Positions 50,336-60,387 of a stretch of DNA of 64,000 bases are shown in pieces (position 1 is the first letter of the stretch; the number at the start of each line of letters is the position of its first letter). Under the pieces are notes generated by a model that saw only the letters and a list, made by a program, of their open reading frames with translations, made no database searches and had not been told where the DNA came from. Source of the DNA: Facklamia hominis CCUG 36813 (lineage in GTDB: Bacteria; Bacillota; Bacilli; Lactobacillales; Aerococcaceae). A program made the position numbers and the translations under genes. Location of the stretch: the NCBI RefSeq assembly GCF_000301035.1, contig NZ_JH932292.1, forward strand, positions 796,857 to 860,856. The letters are read 5' to 3'.

Positions 50336-50599
50336 TTACCATTTTATTATAACTTGATGATAGCCATCCCGATCCAAGTCACCCAATAGATCTAAAAAAG
50401 CTAATCCACGCTCCGCCAACTGTTCATAAAATAAGCGAGCATGGTTTACCTCTATTCGACTATAAGATCGGTCAGTCATTGCATCCCACAAGGCATCTAA
50501 GTTATGCCCGGTATAGTCTGGTAGGTCAAATAAATCAATCCAGTAATCATAGGTTTCCTTGAGGTCCTGACAATATACTGCATCCAAGATATAGTTCAT
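50336..50599 (-). CDS. Barstar-family ribonuclease inhibitor
   Basis: This 87-aa protein matches barstar: YTGHNLDALWDAMTD covers the inhibitory helix region, with acidic residues that plug the nuclease active site, and LDLLGDLDRDGYHQVIIKW is the terminal strand. It is encoded 18 bp downstream of a barnase-type ribonuclease gene on the same strand. Together they form a secreted-toxin and intracellular-immunity pair. ATG 50599 follows AAGGGGGCA. Confidence 0.93.
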   Translation of the reverse strand: MNYILDAVYCQDLKETYDYWIDLFDLPDYTGHNLDALWDAMTDRSYSRIEVNHARLFYEQLAERGLAFLDLLGDLDRDGYHQVIIKW

Positions 50600-50617
50600 T
50601 CGAGTGCCCCCTTAACT

Positions 50618-51088
50618 TCAATAAAGTTGTTCGAAACTATCATAGTGATCCTGTGTGTAAAAGATCAGCCCATCATTTGAATAAACCAATCGCAGAGGTC
50701 CTCGATGATTGGTATAACCCGCCTTAAGGTCTGCCTCATAATAACGTCTCCCTGATTTTTTAGGTAATTGTCCTTCACGATTACCAAAGGAATCTCCACC
50801 TACCACATAGTAGGGATCACCAGGTTGCCAACCCTTACTTTGAGCTTGCTTTTTCGTAATATAATTAGCAGGCAAGCTTTGATACTGGTGAATATAGGCC
50901 GCTACATCCTCTAGATCATAATAAGCTTCCCCTTTGACTAGCTCTTTATTTTCAACTTGATGGCTATTTTCCAGTGAGGAATTTGAGTCAAGGGAGAGAT
51001 CCCTATCAGTCGTAAGACCTCTCATTAGACTAAGTAATAATAGAATAATCGCTAAGGCTGAGAAAAGAATTTGTTTAGTCTGTTTCAA
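50618..51088 (-). CDS. Secreted barnase-type guanyl-specific ribonuclease
   Basis: This 156-aa protein has an N-terminal signal/anchor (FSALAIILLLLSLMRG) and a barnase domain: LPANYITKKQAQSKGW, GGDSFGNREGQLPKKSGRRY, YEADLKAG (general-base Glu), RGPLRLVYS (Arg) and TQDHYDSF (catalytic His). All key residues are present. Extracellular RNase activity is expected. The start is TTG 51088 behind GGGGGGATTAAAGA. No export system specific to it is adjacent. Confidence 0.93.
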   Translation of the reverse strand: MKQTKQILFSALAIILLLLSLMRGLTTDRDLSLDSNSSLENSHQVENKELVKGEAYYDLEDVAAYIHQYQSLPANYITKKQAQSKGWQPGDPYYVVGGDSFGNREGQLPKKSGRRYYEADLKAGYTNHRGPLRLVYSNDGLIFYTQDHYDSFEQLY

Positions 51089-51121
51089 TCTTTAATCCCC
51101 CCATTTTTTCACGGATGTCTA

Positions 51122-52552
51122 TTACTCAACGGCGTCGGAGGAAGTAACTTCCGCTTCTTCACTAACAGACTGATCCGCTTTTGCACCCTTTATCACTAAA
51201 TTATTGGGGTTAAAAGCGTTAAATTGTGAGAAATGAATTCCATAAAGTGTCTGAACTTGTTCTTCTTGACCGGTAGCGGACCAAAAAATCACTGAAACAA
51301 GCTTTCCACTGACTTTATCAATCATCAAATCCAAACCATAGATGGCAGGTGAAGGCTTCTCAAGAAATGATAGATCAAGTCCCTCACCAATCTGATTGAT
51401 ATCCTCCAAGTTATCTTCTACAAAATAACGATAACTATAATAACTTGGTCGATCTTCTTCTGATTGGTCCTCTTTTTCATCAACTTTTTTAAAATCATCA
51501 AAATGCTCAATAAAATAATTGACAAAATAATCGTAGTAATTTTTTTGACTAAAAGCAGTTAAATCCTTGCCAAATCGATCATCCATCAGATCTTTAGTAT
51601 ATAATCGCAAGTCTTCTACCTTTTTGTCCTTTACTTCGCCATAAGCCAAAAGTAAATTATCCGAAGCTAAATAATTGACATAAACCATTGCTTCATCCAA
51701 GCTTTCATCCATTTGATGGTAAAAATTTATGCCATAAGTATAATAGACCTTACTTAAATTTGCCTTTTTAAAAGCTTCTAAGAGACTATCTGAATCAATA
51801 ACTGACTCTTGTAATTGGCTATTGAGGTCCACATCCAACGGTATCGCATCGACTTGCGCCTTCTTTATTTGAACAATCTGATTCAATTGGTAGGAGCTTC
51901 CCCCTGTGTCCACTTGAGCTTGCAGTTCGAACTTTTTAATTTGAAAACTTTTTGGATCATAATTCATCGTAAAGCTTACTGAATCAATCGAGCCTTCTTC
52001 TACAGCAATCGGCCAATCAAAGTGACTTGGTAGTAACCTAAGTTGGTCCTTATCCGTTATTTCTTTTTTTACCTGACCCTCTTGGCTTAAATCCAACTGA
52101 TCTTCACCTTCAACCATTAAGTTCAAATAACTCACCAACAAATCCGGTAAGCGTTCTCCATCACTAGTCTGCCAATTTGTTCCATCGGAACGTATATAGC
52201 CCTTATCTTTCTGACCATAGAAGTCAAACTGAGTCGATTGATTACCTTCTTTGACTTGGGTTTGAATATAATATGAATTCAATTTCCCTTCTTGATAATT
52301 TTCTTGCCCCTGGTAATCCTTAGTTAATTGTTCGGTTCCATTATCAACCACTAAACTTCCTTCATATTGATAGTAATTATTTTCATTGAAGGTTTGTAAC
52401 ATTGGTTGAATTTGATCAAATATTTTACCCTCTTCAATTTTCTTCTCTAATTCAATAATTTCTGGCTTCTTTTCCTTCACCGTTTGCGTATCACAAGCCG
52501 CAACAAATCCAATCAGAGCTAATAAAAATACCCACTTTAATCCTTTTTTCAT
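51122..52552 (-). CDS. Lipoprotein, 476 aa, unknown function
   Basis: A clean lipobox (LLALIGFVAAC) gives a surface lipoprotein. The mature domain is beta-rich (YYQYEGSLVVDNGTEQLTKD, FDFYGQKDKGYIRSDGTNWQ) with a similar repeated second half and a short acidic C-terminus. Architecture is similar to DUF6612/LppX-like proteins. It precedes the barnase gene by 34 bp on the same strand, so it may share its transcript. ATG 52552 has an AGAAAGGATTTACT site. Confidence 0.7.
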   Translation of the reverse strand: MKKGLKWVFLLALIGFVAACDTQTVKEKKPEIIELEKKIEEGKIFDQIQPMLQTFNENNYYQYEGSLVVDNGTEQLTKDYQGQENYQEGKLNSYYIQTQVKEGNQSTQFDFYGQKDKGYIRSDGTNWQTSDGERLPDLLVSYLNLMVEGEDQLDLSQEGQVKKEITDKDQLRLLPSHFDWPIAVEEGSIDSVSFTMNYDPKSFQIKKFELQAQVDTGGSSYQLNQIVQIKKAQVDAIPLDVDLNSQLQESVIDSDSLLEAFKKANLSKVYYTYGINFYHQMDESLDEAMVYVNYLASDNLLLAYGEVKDKKVEDLRLYTKDLMDDRFGKDLTAFSQKNYYDYFVNYFIEHFDDFKKVDEKEDQSEEDRPSYYSYRYFVEDNLEDINQIGEGLDLSFLEKPSPAIYGLDLMIDKVSGKLVSVIFWSATGQEEQVQTLYGIHFSQFNAFNPNNLVIKGAKADQSVSEEAEVTSSDAVE

Positions 52553-52682
52553 AGTAAATCCTTTCTAATGTAATGTGCTACTTTCATTGTAGTAGAATTA
52601 AAGGCATATTGCACCCTTTTTACTTGCCATTTTTTAGATTTAACCGCCTGTTAAAATCTTTTAAAGCGTTTTATTTTTAGGG

Positions 52683-52710
52683 TTGACTAAATTATTAAAA
52701 AGCGTACAAT
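52683..52710 (+). promoter_or_regulatory. pepC promoter
   Basis: TTGACT (52683-52688), 16-bp spacer, TACAAT (52705-52710), about 40 bp before pepC. Confidence 0.65.
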
Positions 52711-52755
52711 CAGGTTATAAGCATTAAGCTGATCATAACTTTTAGGAGGGATTTA

Positions 52756-54093
52756 ATGATTAATCAAGCTTTGCTCAAACAATATCAAGATGCATTCGAT
52801 AAAGACCCTGCCAATCAAGCAAGCAAGCATGCCATCGCAAGGGTAGGGATTAATGAAGCCAGTGTCGACAACCAGGCCATTCGTCGGCACACCTTTACTT
52901 TCTCAGACGAAACCAAACGTGGTAAAATCACCAACCAAAAAGCTTCAGGTCGCTGCTGGATGTTCTCAGCCCTGAATGTTCTACGGGTTCAAACCATGAA
53001 CCAATTAAATGTTGAAAATTTTGAATTTTCACAAAACTATACCTTATTCTGCGATAAATTAGAACGGTCAAACTTCTTCTTGACCTCAATTATTGAAACC
53101 GCTGATCAACCCCTTAATTCTCGACTGATTGCCCATCTTCTAAATGATCCGATTGGTGATGGTGGTCAATGGGAAATGTTCGCAGGTATCTTAAAGAAAT
53201 ATGGTTCGGTTCCGAAAGAGATTATGCCTGAGACATTCCACTCTTCAAATACAAGGGGCCTAAATGAAATTTTAGCTAACAAATTGAGAGAATTCGCTGC
53301 TCGTCTTCGTCAAAAACAAGCTGCCGGAGCCTCAAAAGAAGAACTCGAAGCCTTAAAAGAAGATCAATTATCCTTCATCTATAACCTTCTCGTAAAAGCA
53401 TTAGGAGAATTCCCAACTCAATTCGATTATGCATATCGAGATAAGGATAACAAGTTCCATCGAATTGAAGCGATTACTCCTCAAGAATTCTTCAATAAAT
53501 ATACTTCCATGGACTTAGATCATATGATTAGTTTGATTAATGCTCCTACAGATGATAAACCCTACAATAAGACTTATACCGTAAAATATTTAGGCTCTAT
53601 CGTAGAATCAAAACCCATTAAATATCTAAATGTACCCATTGAAGTGATTAAGAAAGCTGCTATCACTGCCATTCAAGATGGTCATCCCGTATGGTTTGGT
53701 TGTGATGTCGGTAAGATGAGTGAACGCAAAATCGGTATTATGGACGCACATATGTATGCCTATGAAGACACTCTGGGTCAAGGATTTAATTTAAACCGTG
53801 CCGAACGCTTAGATTATGGCTGTTCATTATTAACACATGCCATGGTATTCGTAGGGGTAGACTTAGATAAAAATGGTTCCCCACTAACCTGGAAAGTAGA
53901 AAATTCCTGGGGCAAAGATTCTGGAGACGAAGGCATCTACTCCATGTCAGATGCATGGTTTGATGAATATATGTATCAAATTACGGTCCCCGCTAAATAT
54001 ATTGAAGAAGCCTATCAAAAATTATATCAAGCAGATCCAATCGCTCTCGAACCATGGGATCCAATGGGCTCATTAGCCTTCCATCAAGCTTAA
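52756..54093 (+). CDS. pepC: Aminopeptidase C (bleomycin hydrolase family)
   Basis: This 445-aa cytosolic cysteine peptidase of the C1B family has the catalytic Cys in NQKASGRCWMFSALN near residue 70, His in LLTHAMVFVGV near 365 and Asn in VENSWGKDSGDEG near 387. It forms hexamers and trims peptides, fitting downstream of the oligopeptide importer in metabolism although not adjacent. ATG 52756 follows TAGGAGGGAT. Length matches lactic-acid-bacterial PepC. Confidence 0.96.
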   Translation: MINQALLKQYQDAFDKDPANQASKHAIARVGINEASVDNQAIRRHTFTFSDETKRGKITNQKASGRCWMFSALNVLRVQTMNQLNVENFEFSQNYTLFCDKLERSNFFLTSIIETADQPLNSRLIAHLLNDPIGDGGQWEMFAGILKKYGSVPKEIMPETFHSSNTRGLNEILANKLREFAARLRQKQAAGASKEELEALKEDQLSFIYNLLVKALGEFPTQFDYAYRDKDNKFHRIEAITPQEFFNKYTSMDLDHMISLINAPTDDKPYNKTYTVKYLGSIVESKPIKYLNVPIEVIKKAAITAIQDGHPVWFGCDVGKMSERKIGIMDAHMYAYEDTLGQGFNLNRAERLDYGCSLLTHAMVFVGVDLDKNGSPLTWKVENSWGKDSGDEGIYSMSDAWFDEYMYQITVPAKYIEEAYQKLYQADPIALEPWDPMGSLAFHQA

Positions 54094-54183
54094 AATAACC
54101 CTTTCTCCCATCTTTGTTGCTAGAACAAAGATGGGATTTTTAATATTAAGTATAAAGTATCCGCAAAAAATTAGTTTTCCCCC

Positions 54184-54212
54184 TTGACGAATCCGATGAA
54201 AAGTCGTAATAT
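54184..54212 (+). promoter_or_regulatory. tRNA-Lys promoter
   Basis: TTGACG (54184-54189), 17-bp spacer, TAATAT (54207-54212). Confidence 0.7.
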
Positions 54213-54230
54213 ATATTTTGTTGATGTTAC

Positions 54231-54303
54231 GTCTCCTTAGCTTAGTTGGTAGAGCATCTGACTCTTAATCAGAGGGTCGTAGGTTCGAGTCCTACAGGGG
54301 ACA
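54231..54303 (+). tRNA. tRNA-Lys, anticodon CTT
   Basis: Acceptor GTCTCCT/AGGGGAC, D-arm GCTTAGTTGGTAGAGC, anticodon stem TCTGA/TCAGA with loop CTCTTAA (anticodon CTT), T-arm GTAGG-TTCGAGT-CCTAC, discriminator A, no encoded CCA. A short terminator follows (AAGCCC/GGGCTT, 54311-54330). Confidence 0.93.
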
Positions 54304-54310
54304 TATTCGT

Positions 54311-54330
54311 AAGCCCAATAGGGCTTTTTT
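54311..54330 (+). terminator. tRNA-Lys terminator
   Basis: AAGCCC, loop AATA, GGGCTT followed by T-run. Confidence 0.8.
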
Positions 54331-54360
54331 ATTTTATCTTTAATAACCGCCAAGCAATAT

Positions 54361-54404
54361 AAAAAGATCCTTTCCACTCAAATTTGAATGGAAAGGATCT
54401 TTTT
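54361..54404 (-). terminator. Terminator of the Asp23 cluster
   Basis: Perfect 16-bp arms AAAAAGATCCTTTCCA and TGGAAAGGATCTTTTT with T-rich ends on both strands. Confidence 0.88.
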
Positions 54405-54415
54405 CATTTTTTCTA

Positions 54416-54976
54416 TTATTTAACACGTGAGGTATTTTTATCTTTCATTTTATCTGCTTCTTTTGATAACTTATCAGATGCTTCTTCGGTTTTTTCAGAT
54501 ACATATTGACCCGTAGATTGGGCAGCATCACTCACACGATCCTGAACTGTTACTTGTTCCTCTTTATACTGTTCACGTGATTTAACATCAACCACATTCA
54601 CATTCACTTCTACGACTTCTAAACCAGTCATCTTGGCTACTTTTTCAGACACCGTCTTTTTAATCGCTTCAAAAATTTCATTAACATCCTTGCCAAATTC
54701 CGCTACAACATCCAAGTCAACTGCTACTTGCTTCTTACCCACTTCTACTTCAATACCATCGGTTGAATTATCCGTATTAACTAACTTCCCAGTAAAATTC
54801 GAGAAGAATCCCCCAGAAACGCCCAATAATCCTGGAACCTCTTTTAAGGCAAGCGCAACAATCTTTTCAATGACTTTATCATGAAAAGTTAATTCACCGC
54901 GAACTCCATCGCTAGCCTTAGTATCCACCGATTGTTCTTTAACTACATCTTGAGTTGTTTTTTTTATTTCTGTCAT
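54416..54976 (-). CDS. Asp23/Gls24 family envelope stress protein, long form
   Basis: This 186-aa protein has an Asp23 domain at about 28-130 (GELTFHDKVIEKIVALALKE, GIEVEVGKKQVAVDLDVVAEFG, VVEVNVNVVDVKSREQYKEE) and a charged Lys/Glu/Ser-rich C-terminal tail. Asp23/Gls24 proteins line the inner membrane face through AmaP and respond to alkaline and cell-wall stress. It is the last gene of a four-gene cluster with a second Asp23 protein, DUF2273 and AmaP. Confidence 0.92.
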   Translation of the reverse strand: MTEIKKTTQDVVKEQSVDTKASDGVRGELTFHDKVIEKIVALALKEVPGLLGVSGGFFSNFTGKLVNTDNSTDGIEVEVGKKQVAVDLDVVAEFGKDVNEIFEAIKKTVSEKVAKMTGLEVVEVNVNVVDVKSREQYKEEQVTVQDRVSDAAQSTGQYVSEKTEEASDKLSKEADKMKDKNTSRVK

Positions 54977-55000
54977 TTCTACTTCCTCCTTATTTCCTTG

Positions 55001-55387
55001 TTATTCTTTAGGGTCTGCCTGTTGTTTAGCATATTCTTCCTTACTCATAATATCCGCTACATTCACATTCACTTCAATGACATCAAGACCTGTAGCTAAC
55101 TTAATTTCATCATAAGCTAACTGGGTAATTTTTTCCGCGATCTCCGGAACATCTTGGTCATATTCGATAATAATATCAAGATCAACAGCTACTTGTTCTT
55201 GACCTACTTCAACATCAATGCCATCCGTTGATACTTCCTTATTAGAAAAACGTTGAGCAAGATCGGATACAAAGTTTCCCTTAGCTGCGATAACCCCTGG
55301 TGTCTCTTCTAAAACGCGGGCAATTATTTTTTCAATGACCTTATCATCAAAAGTTATCTTCCCAGCGATTGATTTATCTTCTGTCAT
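55001..55387 (-). CDS. asp23: Asp23/Gls24 family envelope stress protein, short form
   Basis: ATG 55387 follows AAGGAGTGATTTTA; upstream in-frame starts lack a site. The 128-aa protein is nearly a bare Asp23 domain (GKITFDDKVIEKIIARVLEE, GIDVEVGQEQVAVDLDIIIEY, VIEVNVNVADIMSKEEY). Strong similarity to the 54416 gene indicates duplication. Confidence 0.93.
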   Translation of the reverse strand: MTEDKSIAGKITFDDKVIEKIIARVLEETPGVIAAKGNFVSDLAQRFSNKEVSTDGIDVEVGQEQVAVDLDIIIEYDQDVPEIAEKITQLAYDEIKLATGLDVIEVNVNVADIMSKEEYAKQQADPKE

Positions 55388-55415
55388 TAAAATCACTCCT
55401 TTCATACTCGATAAA

Positions 55416-55610
55416 TTACTTCATTAAATTTTTGATTCTCTCTAAAAAGTTGTTCGCTTCTGCTTGAAGACCCAAGTATGCTCCAACGAGTGTCATTATA
55501 TAGATGAAAACTGTTTCGAAAAAACCAACTGTAATAAATAAGATGGCAGTTACTAATCCTAGCACTGCTCCCACTAAGGGGTAAGAAAAATAATTAAAGC
55601 AATTTTTCAT
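55416..55610 (-). CDS. DUF2273 small membrane protein
   Basis: This 64-aa protein with two membrane helices (YPLVGAVLGLVTAILFITVGFF, TVFIYIMTLVGAYLGLQ) and a short basic tail matches DUF2273 proteins, which almost always lie in Asp23/AmaP operons. It may anchor Asp23 at the membrane with AmaP. Confidence 0.9.
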   Translation of the reverse strand: MKNCFNYFSYPLVGAVLGLVTAILFITVGFFETVFIYIMTLVGAYLGLQAEANNFLERIKNLMK

Positions 55611-55624
55611 GAACTAGCCTCCTT

Positions 55625-56188
55625 TTAAAGAACTCGTGATTTAGTCTTAAATTTTTGATTTTCTTCATTTGAAATATCTTTAAATTCAAGTTCTACTTCG
55701 GCTGGATAATCCCGTCCAATTAGTTGGCGAATCTCTGAGCGGATACGTTCAGCCAACTGATTAGCTTGACCATATAGATCAGAAGTTCGTCGGAGACTAA
55801 CAATCACATACACCTTAATCTTATTCTTTTCGACCGTCACTTTGGATGAATAATAGTCAACCGCTTCCTCATTATCCAGCAAGGCCTGAATCATACCAAC
55901 AATCGCATTAGGTCTTACCACTAGCTTACCGCGATTATCTCTTAATTCAATTCCCTCTTGCTTATCAGGCATCAAGAAACATGCAATAATACCAACGACT
56001 AGCAAGACAACTAACACTAAACTTCCCCAATAAATATAAGAGCCACTCACCGCTGCAATTGAGGAATACCCTTTTAACATCAAAGATTTGCTGGTAGCTA
56101 TCTGATGATAATTTACCATATTGGGCCATAATAGGCTGATCGCAAAAATTGTCAAGACCAGTAATAGCCACTTGAACGACTTTTTCAT
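55625..56188 (-). CDS. amaP: Alkaline shock response membrane anchor AmaP
   Basis: ATG 56188 gives 187 aa starting MKKSFKWLLLVLTIFAISLLW. Two helices separated by a loop come first (second: GSLVLVVLLVVGIIACFLM), then a cytosolic Asp23-like domain (VVRPNAIVGMIQALLDNEEAV, VKVYVIVSLRRTSDLYGQ-type strands). An upstream in-frame ATG would add 36 residues not typical of the family. It is first in the cluster and recruits Asp23 to the membrane. Confidence 0.88.
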   Translation of the reverse strand: MKKSFKWLLLVLTIFAISLLWPNMVNYHQIATSKSLMLKGYSSIAAVSGSYIYWGSLVLVVLLVVGIIACFLMPDKQEGIELRDNRGKLVVRPNAIVGMIQALLDNEEAVDYYSSKVTVEKNKIKVYVIVSLRRTSDLYGQANQLAERIRSEIRQLIGRDYPAEVELEFKDISNEENQKFKTKSRVL

Positions 56189-56300
56189 AAAATACTCTTC
56201 ACACCCCTTCATCTTTAGTACCTTTAGCCTAACATTAATTTCTTTAAATGTGAAATAAAACGACTCCATCAAATAAGCCGTGTGATTTAGAAACAATTTA

Positions 56301-56321
56301 TAATGAAACGCGTTTTCATTA
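56301..56321. promoter_or_regulatory. Palindrome upstream of amaP
   Basis: Eight-base arms TAATGAAA and TTTCATTA surround CGCGT. It partly resembles a catabolite-response element with one extra base. It lies 110 bp upstream of amaP and could bind a regulator of the stress cluster. Confidence 0.5.
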
Positions 56322-56534
56322 TGAGAATCATTGTTGTTTTATTGGACAAATAAAATAAAAGCATTACTGGTCACATTCTTAATAAAGGAAAGTCCACTCA
56401 TTGATACAATCGTGAATCATCTCACCAACTAGCTTTCTAATTTTTAAAAATTATATGAAATTTTTGTGTTTTCACTATATTCAATTCAATAGAGATGATA
56501 TAATAAGACGAAAGCTTGTAAAGGAGAGTGTGAA

Positions 56535-56879
56535 ATGCCAAAAATAAAATTGACCAACAAAGAGCATGAATTACTACAAATATTATGGGATACTGATCAA
56601 GCCCTTACAGCAAAACAAATCGTTGATAATTATCCAGGATTAGTTATGTCAACGACACAAACAACCTTAAGAAATCTTCTAAAACGCAACTTAATTCGGG
56701 TGGCCAAAGTCGACTTTTCAGGCCGAGCTTTGTCTAGAACTTATGCTGCCAATCTGACCATGGAAGAATATATCGTTAAACAATATCCTAAAATGGATAT
56801 TGTTGCTCTTTTAAAACGTTATAACAAAGCTCATTCTATGACCGAAGATCAAAAACAAGCATTGAAAGATCTTCTATAA
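56535..56879 (+). CDS. BlaI/MecI/CopY-family transcriptional repressor
   Basis: This 114-aa winged-helix protein is like Penicillinase_R/BlaI. The N-terminal region LTNKEHELLQILWDTDQALTAKQIVDNY includes the first helices, STTQTTLRNLLKRNLIRV the recognition helix, and the C-terminal half is a dimerisation helix region. No metal-binding CxC of CopY and no BlaR/MecR sensor is nearby, so its signal is unknown. It is divergent from amaP; it might control that cluster (inference). ATG 56535 follows GTAAAGGAGAG. Confidence 0.85.
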   Translation: MPKIKLTNKEHELLQILWDTDQALTAKQIVDNYPGLVMSTTQTTLRNLLKRNLIRVAKVDFSGRALSRTYAANLTMEEYIVKQYPKMDIVALLKRYNKAHSMTEDQKQALKDLL

Positions 56880-56895
56880 ACTTTATTAATAACCC

Positions 56896-56935
56896 AAAAA
56901 TGCCTAACAGCTTGATTTGCTGTTAGGCACTTTTT
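56896..56935. terminator. Bidirectional terminator between the repressor and eno
   Basis: Arms TGCCTAACAGC and GCTGTTAGGCA, with A-run on the left and T-run on the right so it works for both strands. Confidence 0.88.
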
Positions 56936-56963
56936 AACTTCTTAAGAAATTTGTAGGAGTCGT

Positions 56964-58280
<1,317 letters not shown>

Positions 58281-58286
58281 TTATTG

Positions 58287-59051
58287 TTACTTAACTGCTA
58301 CAGCTTGGACTAACTCAATATATGAGGCTGGATCTAGACTGGCTCCCCCTACTAAAGCTCCATCAATGTCTGATTGATTGATAAATTCTTTAATATTATT
58401 AGGTTTTACGGACCCACCATACAAGATACGAATGGCATCCGCAATATCAGCACCCCATTCTTTAGCAATACTTTGACGAAGGCTAGCAATGATCTCATTA
58501 GCTTCTTCGCTCGAAGCCGTCTTACCTGTGCCAATCGCCCAAATAGGTTCATAAGCAATGACTATTTTCTTCAAAGCATCTGATTCTACACCTGATAAAG
58601 CTTGCTTAACTTGACTCCAAACAAAGTCCTTGGTTAAACCTGCTTCATACTGTTCTAAACTCTCACCACAGCATAAAATAGGCACTAATTCATTAGCTAT
58701 GGCAGCTTGAACCTTATCATGAATCATTGCATCACTTTCAGCAAAAAGCTGACGTCTTTCTGAGTGTCCTAAGACCAGATACTTAACCCCCATATCACTT
58801 AATGCCTTTGGACTCACTTCTCCAGTAAAAGCCCCTTGATCTTCTAGATAAGCATTTTGAGCACCTACTAAAATAGGACTGGCAAAAGCGGCTTGTAAAA
58901 CCCGGTCAATAAATAAGCTTTGAGGAATAATAATACTTTCAACAATCTCTTCATCAGGGATTTGATTCTTAACTGTATTCACAAATTCTTCGGCTTGCGA
59001 CAAAGTTAGATGCATCTTCCAATTCGCCGCCACTATAGGTATTCGCGTCAT
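58287..59051 (-). CDS. tpiA: Triosephosphate isomerase
   Basis: This 254-aa TIM barrel has VAANWKMHLTL (Lys), LGHSERRQLF (His), AYEPIWAIGTGKTA (catalytic Glu) and RILYGGSVKPNN with the phosphate loop GALVGGASL. It interconverts dihydroxyacetone phosphate and glyceraldehyde-3-phosphate. It is spaced 26 bp after pgk. Confidence 0.97.
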   Translation of the reverse strand: MTRIPIVAANWKMHLTLSQAEEFVNTVKNQIPDEEIVESIIIPQSLFIDRVLQAAFASPILVGAQNAYLEDQGAFTGEVSPKALSDMGVKYLVLGHSERRQLFAESDAMIHDKVQAAIANELVPILCCGESLEQYEAGLTKDFVWSQVKQALSGVESDALKKIVIAYEPIWAIGTGKTASSEEANEIIASLRQSIAKEWGADIADAIRILYGGSVKPNNIKEFINQSDIDGALVGGASLDPASYIELVQAVAVK

Positions 59052-59077
59052 CGTTATCCTAGTTCCTTTCTTTTTGA

Positions 59078-60277
59078 TTAAACTCGATCTTGAATTGCCG
59101 AGATGGCCACTAAATCTTGTCCTTCTAAATAAGTCAATGAGGCACCACCACCGGTTGAAATATGTGTGAATTCATCTTGATAACCCAATTGTTTGACAGC
59201 TGCTGCTGAATCCCCACCACCTACAATCGTTGTTGCATCCTCTAATTGACCAATCATTTGACAAACAGCAAGTGTTCCCTTCTCAAATCGAGGCATTTCA
59301 AAGACACCCATCGGCCCATTCCAAACGACTGTCTTGGCAGATTGAAGTGCTTCTTTAAATCGATCGATCGTTTTAGGACCAATATCCATTCCCATATAAT
59401 CTTCTGGAATTTCATCAATTTCGACAATCTGTGTCTTGGCATCATTATCAAAAGCACTAGCAACTACATGATCTACGGGCAAGACAAGTTTATCTCCCCC
59501 CCGCTCTAAAAGTTCTCTAGCTAATTCTAAGCGATCCACTTCACAAATTGATTTTCCAATCTCATAGCCTTGGGCCTTTAGGAAAGTATAGGCCATCCCT
59601 CCACCAATCAATAATTTATCCGCTTTATCTAGTAAGTTCTCAATGACTTTAATTTTATCGGAGACCTTTGCACCGCCTAGAATGGCAACATATGGGTGTT
59701 TAACGTCATGAATAGCTGGTGCTAATCCCTCTAATTCTTCCTCCATCAAGAATCCTACAGCAGAATCCAAATGACTTGCTATTCCCACATTAGAAGCATG
59801 TGCACGGTGTGCTGTTCCGAAGGCATCATTCACAAATAGATCGCCTAAAGAAGCCCAGTAACGCCCTAATTCTGAATCATTTTTAGATTCCTTTTTACCA
59901 TCAAGATCTTCAAAACGTGTATTTTGTACCAATAACACATCACCGCTTTGTAAGGCTTTTATGGCTGTTTCTAACGCTTCTCCCCGTGTTTTTGGGCAAA
60001 AAGCGACTGATTGGTGTAATAACTCCCCTAATCGAATTGCAACAGGCTCCAAATTACGGTCAGGATTTTGCAAATCTTCTTGACTTTTTATCTTACCAAG
60101 ATGCGAAAATAACACTATTTTTGCTTGATGATCGATCAAATACCGAATCGACTTTAGAGCTGCCTTAATCCGATTATCGTCTTGAACTTTACCGTCCTTC
60201 ATCGGAACATTAAAATCAACACGCATTAAAACGACTTTTCCTTCAACTTGAAGATCCTTGATTGTCTTTTTGGACAT
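59078..60277 (-). CDS. pgk: Phosphoglycerate kinase
   Basis: This 399-aa enzyme has [22 protein letters not shown] (entered as adjacent N-terminal motifs), [31 protein letters not shown] and the nucleotide loop [10 protein letters not shown]. It makes ATP from 1,3-bisphosphoglycerate. It follows gap by 110 bp with a stable hairpin between. Confidence 0.97.
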   Translation of the reverse strand: MSKKTIKDLQVEGKVVLMRVDFNVPMKDGKVQDDNRIKAALKSIRYLIDHQAKIVLFSHLGKIKSQEDLQNPDRNLEPVAIRLGELLHQSVAFCPKTRGEALETAIKALQSGDVLLVQNTRFEDLDGKKESKNDSELGRYWASLGDLFVNDAFGTAHRAHASNVGIASHLDSAVGFLMEEELEGLAPAIHDVKHPYVAILGGAKVSDKIKVIENLLDKADKLLIGGGMAYTFLKAQGYEIGKSICEVDRLELARELLERGGDKLVLPVDHVVASAFDNDAKTQIVEIDEIPEDYMGMDIGPKTIDRFKEALQSAKTVVWNGPMGVFEMPRFEKGTLAVCQMIGQLEDATTIVGGGDSAAAVKQLGYQDEFTHISTGGGASLTYLEGQDLVAISAIQDRV

Positions 60278-60342
60278 AGTATTCCCCCTAAATAGCTACT
60301 AACAAAATGCTTCTTGACTTTCCATCACCAGCAATTATAGGC

Positions 60343-60370
60343 AAGGCTGTGACGAACATGTCACAGCCTT
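60343..60370 (-). other. Stable hairpin between gap and pgk
   Basis: Perfect 11-bp arms AAGGCTGTGAC and GTCACAGCCTT with a 6-nt loop and no T-run on the minus strand. It probably stabilises the gap mRNA 3' end or marks an RNA processing site, giving more gap than pgk product (inference). Confidence 0.6.
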
Positions 60371-60387
60371 ATTACCGTTTTGCAAAT

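Noticed and set aside
59246-60168. Several frames opposite or overlapping pgk
   Set aside because: Shadows of the conserved pgk gene without ribosome sites.
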